This document shows positions 34,859 to 43,615 of a stretch of 64,000 nucleotides of DNA, piece after piece. How positions within the stretch are numbered: the stretch's first letter is position 1; every line of letters starts with the position of its first letter. Under the pieces are notes generated by a model. It was not told where the DNA came from and did no database searches. It worked only from the letters and a program-made list of their open reading frames with translations. The DNA is from Acidobacteriota bacterium. Lineage in GTDB: Bacteria; Acidobacteriota; Blastocatellia; UBA7656. The stretch is from the NCBI GenBank assembly GCA_016201275.1, contig JACQDB010000030.1, positions 1 to 64,000 of the forward strand, in the 5' to 3' direction. The position numbers and the translations under genes are program-made.

Positions 34859-36808
34859 ATGAAGACGCCAGCCTGTCTCTTTTATCAGTTCGGACCCTTT
34901 CGCCTAGAGGCGCAAAAACGCACGTTGTTGCGTGAAGGCGAGCTTGTGCCGCTGGCACCAAAGGCTTTTGATGTGCTGCTGGTTTTGGTCGAGCGGCAAG
35001 GCGAGGTGCTCGACAAAGACCGCTTGATGGAGATGCTGTGGCCTGATAGCGAGGTCGAGGAATCCAACTTACCGCAACACATCTCGGCGTTGAGGAAAGC
35101 CTTGGGCGAAAGCCCCAACGAGCGCAAGTACATTACGACGGTACCGGGGAGAGGCTATAAATTTGCCGCCGAGGTGAGAGTCGTCAGCAGCGACGACAGC
35201 GAGGTAGTGGTCGAGCGTTATGCAAAAGCCACGCTCGTGGTTGAGGAGAAAGAGCAGGAGCAAGTTGAGGAGTTTGGAAAAGCAGATCTCGCTCAACTCC
35301 CTGCTTCTGTGTCACGGTCGCTCTCTGGAAACTCCAGGCAGTTGCTTGGGCTGGTGGTTCTGCTGCTTGCTGCTCTGGGCTTCAGCTATTGGCTCTACAA
35401 CCGTGGCGCGGCCCGCCCAATCCAGATCGAATCCATCGCCATCTTGCCGTTCGTCAATGAAAGCGGCAATGCTGATCTTGAGTATTTGTCAGATGGCATG
35501 ACCGATACGCTGATCAGCAATTTGTCGCAACTGCCGAAACTCAACGTCAAATCGCGCAGTTCGGTGTTTCGCTACAAAGGCAAAGAAATCGTCCCGCAAA
35601 GGGTCGGCAAAGAATTGTCGGTGCAAGCCATTCTGACAGGGCGCGTGGTGCAGCGCGGCAATGATTTAACCCTACATATTGAGCTGGTTGATGCACAGAC
35701 AGAAAATGCCTTGTGGAGCACGGATTACAAGCGTTCGATGACCAACCTGATTTCTTTGCAGAGCGAGATTGTGCGCGACCTGTCACAGAAACTGCGGGCG
35801 CGGTTGTCGAGCGCGGACGAGCAGAAGGTGGCGAAGAACTACACGGCAAACGCCGAAGCCTACCAACTCTATCTCAGAGGGCGTTATCACGTTCTCAAAA
35901 TCATACGACTGGAAACTCAAAAGGGCATTTCATATTTCCAACAAGCGATTGCCATTGACCCGAACTACGCCCTTGCTTACGTTGGACTCGCCGACGGTTA
36001 TCGTGTGCTTTCACTCGGCGGTGAAATGCCCTCAAGGGAATTCATGCCGAAAGCGAAAGCGGCAGCGCAAAAAGCAATCGAACTTGACGATACTCTTGCC
36101 GAAGCTCATGCCGTTCTTGGTAACATCATCTTTTGGTATGACTGGGATTGGAACGAATCCGAAAAACAGCTCAAACGAGCCTTAGAGCTTGATCTAAATA
36201 ACGCGGACACCCACCTGCATTACGCGGGTTTACTTTCCCACACGGGGCGGCACGCCGAAGCACTCGCCGAAGCAAAACGCGCCAGAGAACTCGAACCGCT
36301 TAATTTGAGAACCAACGCCGTCGAAGGGCTATTTCTGATTAACGCCGGACGACCCGATGAAGCCTTAGCCAGGTTGCAGGAAACTCTTGAACTCGACGCC
36401 AATTATTGGCTCCCTCATGCGTTTGCGGCAAGCGCCTATATCGAGAAAGGGATGTATGCCGAAGCCATCACTGAAGCGCGCAAGGCGCAGGAACTTTCCG
36501 GCGCGAGCACTTCCCAACCAATTTTTTTACTTGGTTACGCTCTGGCGAAGTCGGGCAAACAAGCTGAAGCTCGGGGTCTGCTTAAAGACTTATTGAAATT
36601 ATCCACCGAGCCTTACGCTTCAGCTTATTCCATCGCCATGATTTATAACGGCTTGGGCGAGCGCGACCAAACGCTTGCCTGGCTTGAGCGCGGGTTTGAG
36701 GAGCGCAACGTGAGGATGACTTTTTTGAAAGTCGAACCGAAATGGAATAACTTGCGTGCAGACCCACGCTTTCAAGATTTGCTGCGGCGCATTGGTTTCT
36801 TACCGTAA
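34859..36808 (+). CDS. CadC-like winged-helix / TolB-like / TPR membrane regulator
   Basis: 649 aa. N-terminal OmpR/PhoB-type winged helix (FGPFRLEAQKRTLLREGEL to YITTVPGRGYKFAAEV, residues 9-105). One membrane helix at about 160-182 (LLGLVVLLLAALGFSYWL) follows, then a TolB-like/adenylate-cyclase-associated domain (IAILPFVNESGNADLEYLSD to VQRGNDLTLHIELV, about 195-280). Many TPRs fill the rest (from about 320). Membrane-bound regulators of this layout sense an envelope signal and bind DNA directly; targets and signal are unknown here. No partner gene on the same strand. Confidence 0.88.
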   Translation: MKTPACLFYQFGPFRLEAQKRTLLREGELVPLAPKAFDVLLVLVERQGEVLDKDRLMEMLWPDSEVEESNLPQHISALRKALGESPNERKYITTVPGRGYKFAAEVRVVSSDDSEVVVERYAKATLVVEEKEQEQVEEFGKADLAQLPASVSRSLSGNSRQLLGLVVLLLAALGFSYWLYNRGAARPIQIESIAILPFVNESGNADLEYLSDGMTDTLISNLSQLPKLNVKSRSSVFRYKGKEIVPQRVGKELSVQAILTGRVVQRGNDLTLHIELVDAQTENALWSTDYKRSMTNLISLQSEIVRDLSQKLRARLSSADEQKVAKNYTANAEAYQLYLRGRYHVLKIIRLETQKGISYFQQAIAIDPNYALAYVGLADGYRVLSLGGEMPSREFMPKAKAAAQKAIELDDTLAEAHAVLGNIIFWYDWDWNESEKQLKRALELDLNNADTHLHYAGLLSHTGRHAEALAEAKRARELEPLNLRTNAVEGLFLINAGRPDEALARLQETLELDANYWLPHAFAASAYIEKGMYAEAITEARKAQELSGASTSQPIFLLGYALAKSGKQAEARGLLKDLLKLSTEPYASAYSIAMIYNGLGERDQTLAWLERGFEERNVRMTFLKVEPKWNNLRADPRFQDLLRRIGFLP

Positions 36809-37136
36809 AGCTTTCAGTCAAAGCAAACAGTTTGGCTCTCTCCGCAAAATAAATCACACGCTCCTGAAAATGATTGAGTCCGCGCCAAGAAAGGCGATGG
36901 CTAACATGAGAATCCATTTCTTCACGTTCTCTGGCGCAATGATAGGTGTCTTTTCTAACGAGACAAGATGCCATCCTTTCCGGTGTGTCAATCTTGGGTG
37001 CTTCGATTTAGACAGCGTGGGCAAAGCAATGAAACATCCTGTGCAGTTATCAGGCAAGCGCTCGCTTGCGAAGTTCCGCCAGCCTCATTCAAGGGCTTGC
37101 CAGAAAATTGAGCAAGCCCTTGAAGCCAGCGATGAC
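36809..37136. other. Gap between convergent genes, with a hairpin at 37089-37123
   Basis: TCAAGGGCTTGC (37089-37100) pairs perfectly with GCAAGCCCTTGA (37112-37123), 14 bases past the stop of the gene at 37137 (minus strand). It could be a bidirectional terminator although it lacks a T tract. No genes were recognised in the rest. Confidence 0.5.
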
Positions 37137-38951
37137 TTATTGGTTATGCTGCGTCTGCGCGGCGGTTTTGCTTTCCCGTTCGGAGTGATTTTGCTGCTTG
37201 ATTTCGGCTTCGACGAGAGCCAGAAACTCTTTGAGTAACACGCTTCTCTGTTGCGAGAAATTGGCTGATGCTTGCGATTGAGTTGCTGTCGCTGGCTGCT
37301 CATCGGCTTCTTCTTCATCTTCAGAGCGTGATTGTTTGGCGTACTCCTCTGCCGCTTTTTTGAGTTTTTCATCAGCGAAAAATTCAGCCAACGCATAGAT
37401 TGCGCTTTGCGCCTGCGCTGGCGGGTCGGCCTGCACGCGGCGCAAATGATCCAGTAAAAACGGCTGCAGCCTTGCATCTTTCCACTCTTTGGCTATCTCA
37501 ACCAACTCGTAATTAATGTCCGTCAACGCCTCGGCGCTCAACAACACGATCATCAAGCGTTCTTTCTGCTGCGGCGTCAACAGCGCAAACAGGTTGATGG
37601 GTTCTTTCTCCTCCGGCTGCGGATTTTCGGTTACGGTCGCTTCAACCTTCGGTGCTTCATTGTTCGCGGTGCCCTCTGCGGTTTCGGCATCCGACATTTC
37701 TGCTTCTGCCTTTTCTGGTTTTTCTGCTTTGCTCCTCGCCTGTCGTTCCTGGCGATAACGCAACTGGCTGGCTTCGGCGGCAAGTTCGTATGCGCCCTCG
37801 GCGCGTGTCGCCTTATCCTCAACACAACGCACCAGCCATTCAACGGTTTCGGCGGGCCCGTTGTCTTCTTTCTCCTGTAGGTTTTTCAACTCTTCCAGAC
37901 GTTGCAGGTAAATTTTCAAATCCGCATCGTCGAGCTTTTTCAGCCCTTCCCGATAGCCGCTGAGGTCATACCCATCTTCTATGCCGGTCTGCGATTCGCG
38001 GCGTTGCAGAAAGACCAGCACGCGCTCATCTTTGACGAATTGGCTCGGCTCGTCTTTATACACATACTCGTAAACATAGAGTGTAGATTGGTGTTCGCCC
38101 TTGACGGTGGAGGAAACCGTAAGCGCAATCTTCCTCAACGTGCTGTCATGCTCTTTGCCGATTTTGACGGCTTTGCCAACTGTGGCGACCACCACCCGGT
38201 CGCTCTCGTTATAAAGCGTTCGCAAAGGCTCTGCGGCATAGGCCATCGCCCCGCCAACAGAATAATCGTTTGATTGGAGACTGACATCCGCACGGCGTTG
38301 TTTGCCCGAATTCAAGGTGATGCCATGAACGGTTTGCGCTTTGAACCCCTCGGCTTCGACTCGCAGGATAAAGACGCCTGAGCCGGTCGCTTCAATTTCA
38401 TACTCGCCGCTTTCCGCAGTCACCGCGCCAAACATTTCGCCGGTGTTTTCATTTATCAGCATCACCATAGCGCCGCCAATTTTTGCCTCACTGAAAGTCG
38501 TCACGCGGCCTTTCAAACCAGCCGTTCCGCCTTGTGGTTTAGCCTGGGTTGGCAAAGGGTGAAGGTCGGCAACGGCAGCAGCGGGTTGCAGAATCGGAAG
38601 ACTTGAAGGAGCCGCCATCGCCGGACTGACCGCCATCAATGCAGAGACCACGGCGCTGGCGACGGGCGAAGGCCGGCGGTTTGGTGGAGGAAGTTTTAGC
38701 GCGAAAGTCGAAACCTCATCCATCGTCAGAAGTGTGCCATCGGCCTGGCGGTTGAAGCGCACACAAAGATTGCCGCGTGACGTTGCAATCATTGCTTCTG
38801 CCTGTCGTCGCGTCATCGCCGACAGGTTATAAACGTGCTTGTTGCATTCCTGGCAAAAGCGCGTTTGTTCATCGCCGGTCATCTGTTGCCAGTCAACCGG
38901 GCAAGGTTTTTGAATGTGTAGGCTGTCCAGTCTGCTGATTTTTTTGCTCAT
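37137..38951 (-). CDS. Exported-domain protein with carboxypeptidase-regulatory-like module
   Basis: 604 aa. The N-terminus (KPCPVDWQQMTGDEQTRFCQECNKHVYNLSAMT) carries a Cys cluster typical of an acidobacterial N-terminal domain in such proteins. A short hydrophobic stretch (PVASAVVSALMAVSPAMA, about 95-113) follows. A carboxypeptidase-regulatory/SdrD B-like module lies at about 145-225 (GLKGRVTTFSEAKIGGAMVML). The second half is charged and helical (coiled-coil, E/K/A-rich, about 380-470). Function is not recognised; the role may be in protein interaction at the envelope. A perfect 12-bp hairpin follows its stop. Confidence 0.75.
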   Translation of the reverse strand: MSKKISRLDSLHIQKPCPVDWQQMTGDEQTRFCQECNKHVYNLSAMTRRQAEAMIATSRGNLCVRFNRQADGTLLTMDEVSTFALKLPPPNRRPSPVASAVVSALMAVSPAMAAPSSLPILQPAAAVADLHPLPTQAKPQGGTAGLKGRVTTFSEAKIGGAMVMLINENTGEMFGAVTAESGEYEIEATGSGVFILRVEAEGFKAQTVHGITLNSGKQRRADVSLQSNDYSVGGAMAYAAEPLRTLYNESDRVVVATVGKAVKIGKEHDSTLRKIALTVSSTVKGEHQSTLYVYEYVYKDEPSQFVKDERVLVFLQRRESQTGIEDGYDLSGYREGLKKLDDADLKIYLQRLEELKNLQEKEDNGPAETVEWLVRCVEDKATRAEGAYELAAEASQLRYRQERQARSKAEKPEKAEAEMSDAETAEGTANNEAPKVEATVTENPQPEEKEPINLFALLTPQQKERLMIVLLSAEALTDINYELVEIAKEWKDARLQPFLLDHLRRVQADPPAQAQSAIYALAEFFADEKLKKAAEEYAKQSRSEDEEEADEQPATATQSQASANFSQQRSVLLKEFLALVEAEIKQQNHSERESKTAAQTQHNQ

Positions 38952-39550
38952 GGTCTTCTCCTTGTGAAACTCTTTTGAAGAATTCGCGCTCGCTGAAGAA
39001 GCCGTTGACGTTGACCGTCAGCGATGGAACGAAGCGCAAACATGGTTACGGCGCAAGCTGAGGATATAGACACCGCTGCACTTGAATAGTTCCATTTTTG
39101 TTTACCTTGATGCAGCCAAAGCGAATCTCTCATCGGAGTTTTTGCAATGGGTAACAAGCTGGCACGGGATGTCTGGAAATTTACGGTGAGCGCTTGGGTT
39201 CCGGCTCACTGACAGTAAGAACCTGCCGGGATGGGAATCTTGCGAGGTTTATAGCGGATGAATTGCAGGGGGCAATGACGGTGAAAAGGTAACTATCCAG
39301 CGTGGTTGAAAATTGCCGGTCGCTTCGTTTTGCGCCAAAGGCGCAGAGGAAATTAGCCCGTGGTAGTGCCACGGGAAGGCGCAGGCGGCTTGACGGTCGC
39401 GCTCTGGAAGAGCGCCGGAGGCTGGCGGCAATCTATCTCCTACACCCCTGCGGAGCAAACGCCGCTACGACGGCGGCGTGGACGAATGCTACCTCATCTC
39501 CTACACCCCTGCGAGGCAAAGAGGGTTAGGGAGTTACGCGAAAAGAATAA
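38952..39550. other. Gene-free gap with inverted palindromic repeat cluster
   Basis: 38952-39300 has no recognised gene. From about 39313 to 39525 are the same repeat units as at 3885-4400, in the opposite orientation (GCGCCAAAGGCGC, CCCGTGG-TAGTG-CCACGGG, then two CTCCTACACCCCTGC units). They lie between selD and the gene at 37137. Confidence 0.6.
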
Positions 39551-40582
39551 TTATTTCACGACCAGAGAATGTTCACCGCGCTCCACGACGCGCCCGATGA
39601 GGGCGGCGTCTTGATAAGTTTGGCGCAGGCGTTCGAGCATCTGGTCGGCGCGGTCTGCGGCGATGACAATCAACAAGCCGCCAGCCGTTTGCGGGTCGAA
39701 CAAGACGCGGCGCATCTCTTCGCTCACCGCCTCGTTGAGGAAAACATCTTCGCCAACATATTCGCGGTTGGTTTTGTTGCCGCTGGTTATTAAGCCTTGC
39801 GCCGCTAGTTCCAGCGCTCCCGGTAAAATGGGCAAAGTTGCTGCATCAATTTCGATGGTCACACGGCTGGCTTTCGCCAATTCCCAGGCGTGACCTAACA
39901 AGGCAAAGCCGGTCACATCGGTTGCGCCGCGCACCTTGAATTCGCGCATCAATTCAGCGGCTTGCTTACCGGCAGTCAACATCGTGGCGAGGGAGGCAGC
40001 GGCAATTTCTTCACTGGTTTTGCCAAACTTGATGCCGGTGGAAATGATACCTGTGCCTAAAGCCTTAGTTAAAATAATGGCATCGCCCGGACGTGCGCCC
40101 GCATTGGTCGCTACTTGATTTGGGTCTATGATGCCGGTGACCGAATAGCCGAACATGATTTGTTCGTTATCCACGCTGTGACCGCCGATCAAGGTGACTT
40201 GGTTTTCCATCAACACGGCAAGGCCGCCGCGCATGATGTCGGTGAGAATGGCATAGTCCACGCCTTTTTTCGGAAAGCAGGTAATCGCCATAGCGGTGAT
40301 CGGTGTGCCGCCCATCGCCCACACATCGTTGATCGAATTGAGCGCCGCTATGCGCCCATAATCGAACGGGTCATCCACAATCGGCGTGAAGAAATCGAGG
40401 GTCTGGACGATGGCGAGGTCGTCACGCAGACGAAAAACGCCTGCATCGTCAGCCGTGTCAAAGCCGACAATCAAATTTTCGTTATGCGGTTGTTGAGGTA
40501 AGCCGCTCAAAACTTGAGCGAGCATATTAGGCGCAAGCTTCGCCGCTCAACCGGCGCACGATACCATTTCTGTTAATCGCAT
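39551..40582 (-). CDS. selD: Selenide, water dikinase; selenocysteine-containing (in-frame TGA)
   Basis: 344 codons including the recoded one. SelD makes selenophosphate from selenide and ATP for selenoproteins and seleno-tRNA. An obvious frame starts at an internal ATG (40525), but that lacks the catalytic N-terminus. Upstream, GGGAGG seven bases before an ATG at 40582 opens [27 protein letters not shown]. The TGA (40547-40549) sits exactly where SelD has its catalytic Cys or Sec. Later motifs: [76 protein letters not shown] and [11 protein letters not shown]. selA, selB and selC are not in this window. Confidence 0.92.
40515..40549 (-). promoter_or_regulatory. Possible bacterial SECIS hairpin after the selD TGA
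   Basis: The minus strand from the TGA folds as an outer stem TGAGCG / CGCTCA (40549-40544 with about 40520-40515) around an inner hairpin GGCG-AAGCTTG-CGCC. Its position immediately 3' of the recoded codon is where a SelB-binding element should lie. Hand fold only. Confidence 0.5.
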
Positions 40583-40652
40583 TTCTGTCCTCCCTCAGAT
40601 TTTTTTCGTCGCAAATTTAAGCGAACCCACGAATGATTATAGCCATCCGCTA

Positions 40653-40686
40653 CAAAAAACAAGAGCGATGGCACGCACCATCGCTC
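40653..40686 (-). terminator. Intrinsic terminator after yjbQ
   Basis: On the minus strand GAGCGATGG-TGCGTG-CCATCGCTC (40686-40663) is followed by TTGTTTTTTG. It lies 25 bases after the yjbQ stop codon and separates yjbQ from selD. Confidence 0.85.
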
Positions 40687-40711
40687 GGAAAAATTTTCCC
40701 GCTGCGTGCGA

Positions 40712-41206
40712 TCAAATGCCGAATGCCTGCATGAAAACTTTGCGTGAATTCGAGCCGTCAAACTCAGCGAAGATGATGCTCTGCCATTGTCCCAACACCA
40801 GTTTGCCTTGCGAAATCGGTATCGAAAGACTGCGCCCCAGCACTACATATTTTAAATGTGAATCGGCGTTGAAGCGGTCGCAATCGGAAAACTGCGGGTC
40901 GTTATGTTTGTAGTATTCTTCACGCGGCACCATTGTATCAATCATGGTTTTGACATCGTGCAACAAAGCCTCTTGCCATTCGTTGACATACAGCCCGGCA
41001 GTCGTGTGCAAAGAAGTCACCTGCACATAACCATCGGTGATACCTGCTTCGGCAACAAAAGCACGCAACTCGTCGCTCAAATTGATTAACTCGGTGCGCT
41101 CTTGCGTTGCTACGGTGATGGTCTTGGCCAGCACTTTTACGGTGCCTTCATTTCTATAACAATCCAAACTGGCTGCCTGATTTTCGCTGGCTGGTGTAGC
41201 CTTCAT
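40712..41206 (-). CDS. yjbQ: YjbQ/UPF0047 family protein (secondary thiamine-phosphate synthase)
   Basis: 164 aa from the ATG at 41206, chosen for the GGAGGAGAGG run just upstream; the in-frame codon at 41227 lacks an RBS. The family signature is clear: GYVQVTSLHTTAGLYVNEWQ, HNDPQFSDCDRFNADSHLKYV and PISQGKLVLGQWQSIIFAEFDG, ending in KVFMQAFG. YjbQ proteins have a weak thiamine-phosphate synthase activity in E. coli, and their real role is unsettled (family knowledge). It follows hpnG on the same strand but has its own terminator; no hopanoid role is suggested. Confidence 0.92.
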   Translation of the reverse strand: MKATPASENQAASLDCYRNEGTVKVLAKTITVATQERTELINLSDELRAFVAEAGITDGYVQVTSLHTTAGLYVNEWQEALLHDVKTMIDTMVPREEYYKHNDPQFSDCDRFNADSHLKYVVLGRSLSIPISQGKLVLGQWQSIIFAEFDGSNSRKVFMQAFGI

Positions 41207-41303
41207 TTTTCCTCTCCTCCTACTCAAAGTTCAGGTATAGCTTGCTTAAAGATGAAGACGGATTATACAGCAGCAACGCCTGCCTGTCGCTGCGAAATTG
41301 CCT

Positions 41304-42080
41304 TTATGGTTCGCGCCCAAGCCATCGCTCAACGCCTTGCTCCTGCACGCTTGCGCGCAATATAGGCAACGCCTGTTCAACGAATGCCGCCAGCCTTGCG
41401 GCGCATAAATTCGTCCGCCTATGCAATTGCAACAAGCCGCGGATGGCTTGCGGTTGGCGCAACACTTGGCGCATTATTTTCGCCGTGCTGACTCGTCCAT
41501 CCGAGTTGCGGCAGGCATTGAAATCTAGCGGAAAATCTTCCGCCAACAAATCGCTGATGGCACGCACAGACAGCAAGGGAAGCTGGTTTTCCTGACAGAC
41601 TTCGGCAAGCGCCGCCGCTTCCATCTCTACACAAGCCGTGTCATCTTGAGGCAGCGTTGCCGCCAATTCGCCTTTGCCTTTGGCGTTCAAAATCTCGTCA
41701 ACGGTGATGATGCGCCCCAAATGCAGCGCTGAAAAAATCTCTACCGACGCAGTTGCCGCTGCCACCGCCGCAGCGTCCGGCGCAGTGGCGGGCTGGGCCT
41801 TCGACAGCGTATGGCGTGCGTTGATTTTTTCAAACAGGCTGGCTCCGAGTCGCGCCTCTTGATCCATCACCACATCGCCGATAGCCAGCTTTGCCGATAA
41901 CGCTCCGGCAAACCCTACACCGAGGATAACCGCCGCAGAATTTTTCTCAAGCCATTGACGCAAAGCGCGTGCGGCATTGTGACGACCTTCGCCCGTCACC
42001 AGCGCTTCCACGCCCTTCAGGCGCAAACGAAGCAGCGGCGCGATCTCTCTTGGCAAGGCAGCGACCACCAGAATTTTCAT
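41304..42080 (-). CDS. hpnG: Hopanoid-associated nucleosidase/phosphorylase HpnG
   Basis: 258 aa from the ATG at 42080 (MKILVVAALPREIAPLL); the longer frame to 42176 runs through a MITE and is not plausible. Phosphorylase superfamily 1 / MTAN fold: ILGVGFAGALSAKLAIGDVV near 60, VEMEAAALAEVCQ (about 155; substrate Glu) and VRAISDLLAEDFPLDF with the catalytic Asp. HpnG removes adenine from adenosylhopane to give phosphoribosyl- or ribosylhopane after HpnH (family knowledge). Last gene of the hopanoid run; the 127-base gap to hpnA contains a MITE. Cytoplasmic. Confidence 0.88.
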   Translation of the reverse strand: MKILVVAALPREIAPLLRLRLKGVEALVTGEGRHNAARALRQWLEKNSAAVILGVGFAGALSAKLAIGDVVMDQEARLGASLFEKINARHTLSKAQPATAPDAAAVAAATASVEIFSALHLGRIITVDEILNAKGKGELAATLPQDDTACVEMEAAALAEVCQENQLPLLSVRAISDLLAEDFPLDFNACRNSDGRVSTAKIMRQVLRQPQAIRGLLQLHRRTNLCAARLAAFVEQALPILRASVQEQGVERWLGREP

Positions 42081-42099
42081 GCGAGCATCCGTTAGGATT

Positions 42100-42208
42100 G
42101 TGGATGAAATAATCTGCAACCCTGTACGGGCGACTCTGCGGTGGTCGCCCGTACCAGGCCTGGGAAAATCTCTCAAGTTTTGCAGGTTATTTCATCCACA
42201 ATCCTTAT
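42100..42208. mobile_element. MITE between hpnA and hpnG
   Basis: GGATTGTGGATGAAATAA at 42103 and its reverse complement TTATTTCATCCACAATCC ending near 42204 are perfect terminal repeats, flanked by TTA direct repeats (a target duplication of three). An inner hairpin GTACGGGCGAC / GTCGCCCGTAC fills the centre. The same terminus is found at 11877. The three-base TTA duplication would fit an IS5-group parent (inference). Confidence 0.8.
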
Positions 42209-43197
42209 CAATCAACGTAGCCGTGCGCTTGGAACCAGACGATGGCGCGCTGTAGCGCGTCTTCAATAGGGTTTTGCGGCAAACCCAGTTCGCGCACCGC
42301 CTTTGACGAATCGAACCACATCTTGTGGCGCGCCATGCGGACGCTTTCCAGCGGCGCAAACGGTTCGCGTTGACGCAGCCGTATTGACCAGAAATTTTCC
42401 ATCCGCGCATAGCTTTCGGCAACCCACTGCGGCACACTGAAGGTCGGCGATTTAATGCCGGTGAGATTGGACAACGCATCAAAGATTTCTTTGAGCGTCA
42501 GATTGCGATGTCCCAGAATATATTTCTCGCCGATGGTGCCGCGCTCTGCCGCCAGTATATGACCTTCGGCGCAATCCTTCACGTCTATCAAATTCATTCC
42601 TGTCTCCACGAAGCCGAACATTTTGCCGCGCAGAAAATCCACGATAATTTTTCCGGTCGGCGTAGGCTTGAGGTCAAGTTCGCCGACCGGCGTTGACGGA
42701 TTGACGATGACGACCGGCAGGCCACGGGCGATCCAGTTTTCAACTTCGCGCTCGGCCAGAAACTTGCTGCGTTTGTAGTGACCGATCATATCGTCAATGG
42801 TGACGGGCGTTTTTTCATCAGCCGGAGTGCCGTCACGGTGCAAACCGAGCGCTCCTACCGTGCTGGTATAAACTACGCGCTCGACTCCCTCATCCCAGGC
42901 CGCCTGCATTAGGTTGCGCGTGCCGTCAACATTGGCGGCGTACAACTCCTGCGGGTCTTTGGCATAGAGACGATAATCGGCGGCGCAATGATAGACCGTT
43001 TGACAATCTTTCATGGCCACGCGCAGCGACTCGGCGGCGCGCAAATCACCATAGACAATTTCGATGGGCAAATCTTTGAGGTTATCAAAACGACTGCGGC
43101 GGCGCGCCAGACAACGCACCGTCGCGCCGCGTTCGAGCAGACCGCGCACCAGATGCGAGCCAACAAAACCGGTGCCGCCGGTGACCAGAACATTCAT
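42208..43197 (-). CDS. hpnA: Hopanoid-associated sugar epimerase HpnA
   Basis: 329 aa from the ATG at 43197; the longer frame (to 43335) adds repeat-derived residues. Extended SDR fold: NAD motif TGGTGFVGSHLVRGLL (residues 6-21), a CAADYRLYAKDPQELYAANV segment (about 75-95), catalytic Tyr-Lys in HYKRSKFLAEREV (about 140) and VNPSTPVGELDLKPTPTGK. This last stretch is characteristic of the HpnA/dihydroflavonol-reductase-like hopanoid epimerases. HpnA is linked by context to hopanoid side-chain formation; its exact reaction is not established. There is no SD; the leader is pyrimidine-rich. Confidence 0.9.
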   Translation of the reverse strand: MNVLVTGGTGFVGSHLVRGLLERGATVRCLARRRSRFDNLKDLPIEIVYGDLRAAESLRVAMKDCQTVYHCAADYRLYAKDPQELYAANVDGTRNLMQAAWDEGVERVVYTSTVGALGLHRDGTPADEKTPVTIDDMIGHYKRSKFLAEREVENWIARGLPVVIVNPSTPVGELDLKPTPTGKIIVDFLRGKMFGFVETGMNLIDVKDCAEGHILAAERGTIGEKYILGHRNLTLKEIFDALSNLTGIKSPTFSVPQWVAESYARMENFWSIRLRQREPFAPLESVRMARHKMWFDSSKAVRELGLPQNPIEDALQRAIVWFQAHGYVD

Positions 43198-43615
43198 AAG
43201 CTGAAAAGGAAAAGGCAAAAAGGAAAAAGGAAAAGGTAAAAGACGCGACCGACCGTGCCGCAATCTATTTCCTGTTGACGCAAAATTTTTGCTTCCATAC
43301 GTGGCGCGCTTTGCCCATCGAGGTCGCCCGTACAAGCATTCGCAAACTGATTTCGGCTAACCAATTTCATTTTCTCATTCTGCCTGATGACCAGCACCGC
43401 CGCACTGATTGCGGCAACGCTCGGGGTTGATCGCGCAGGGCTTCCCAAGCATCGGCATCAAGCGTGAAACTGGTTTCATTCAACTATCCGATTACTCGTG
43501 TGGCCGCAAAAATTTTCACCGAGATTGTATCTCGAAGGCTTCCACAACAGCGCCTTGCGCTTGAAGGCGAGACGCCAGGTCGCTCTGCACTTTGCGCCGC
43601 TGCTCATCCTCGCCT
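43198..43615. other. Gap between hpnA and the dehydrogenase, with a purine-rich repeat
   Basis: 43200-43240 is an array of AAAAGGAAAAAGG units (pyrimidine-rich on the hpnA strand), of the same kind as 51205-51258. The remaining 370 bases show no convincing gene. This break could separate the hpnA-hpnG pair from the upstream hopanoid genes. Confidence 0.5.

Noticed and set aside
39551-40525. selD starting at the internal ATG 40525
   Set aside because: It removes the catalytic N-terminus; the upstream RBS/ATG with in-frame TGA explains the sequence better.
42081-42176. N-terminal extension of hpnG to 42176
   Set aside because: The extension is encoded by the MITE; MKILVVAALP at 42080 is the family start.
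43198-43335. N-terminal extension of hpnA to 43335
   Set aside because: The extra residues come from the purine/pyrimidine repeat; the SDR fold starts at MNVLVTGG.
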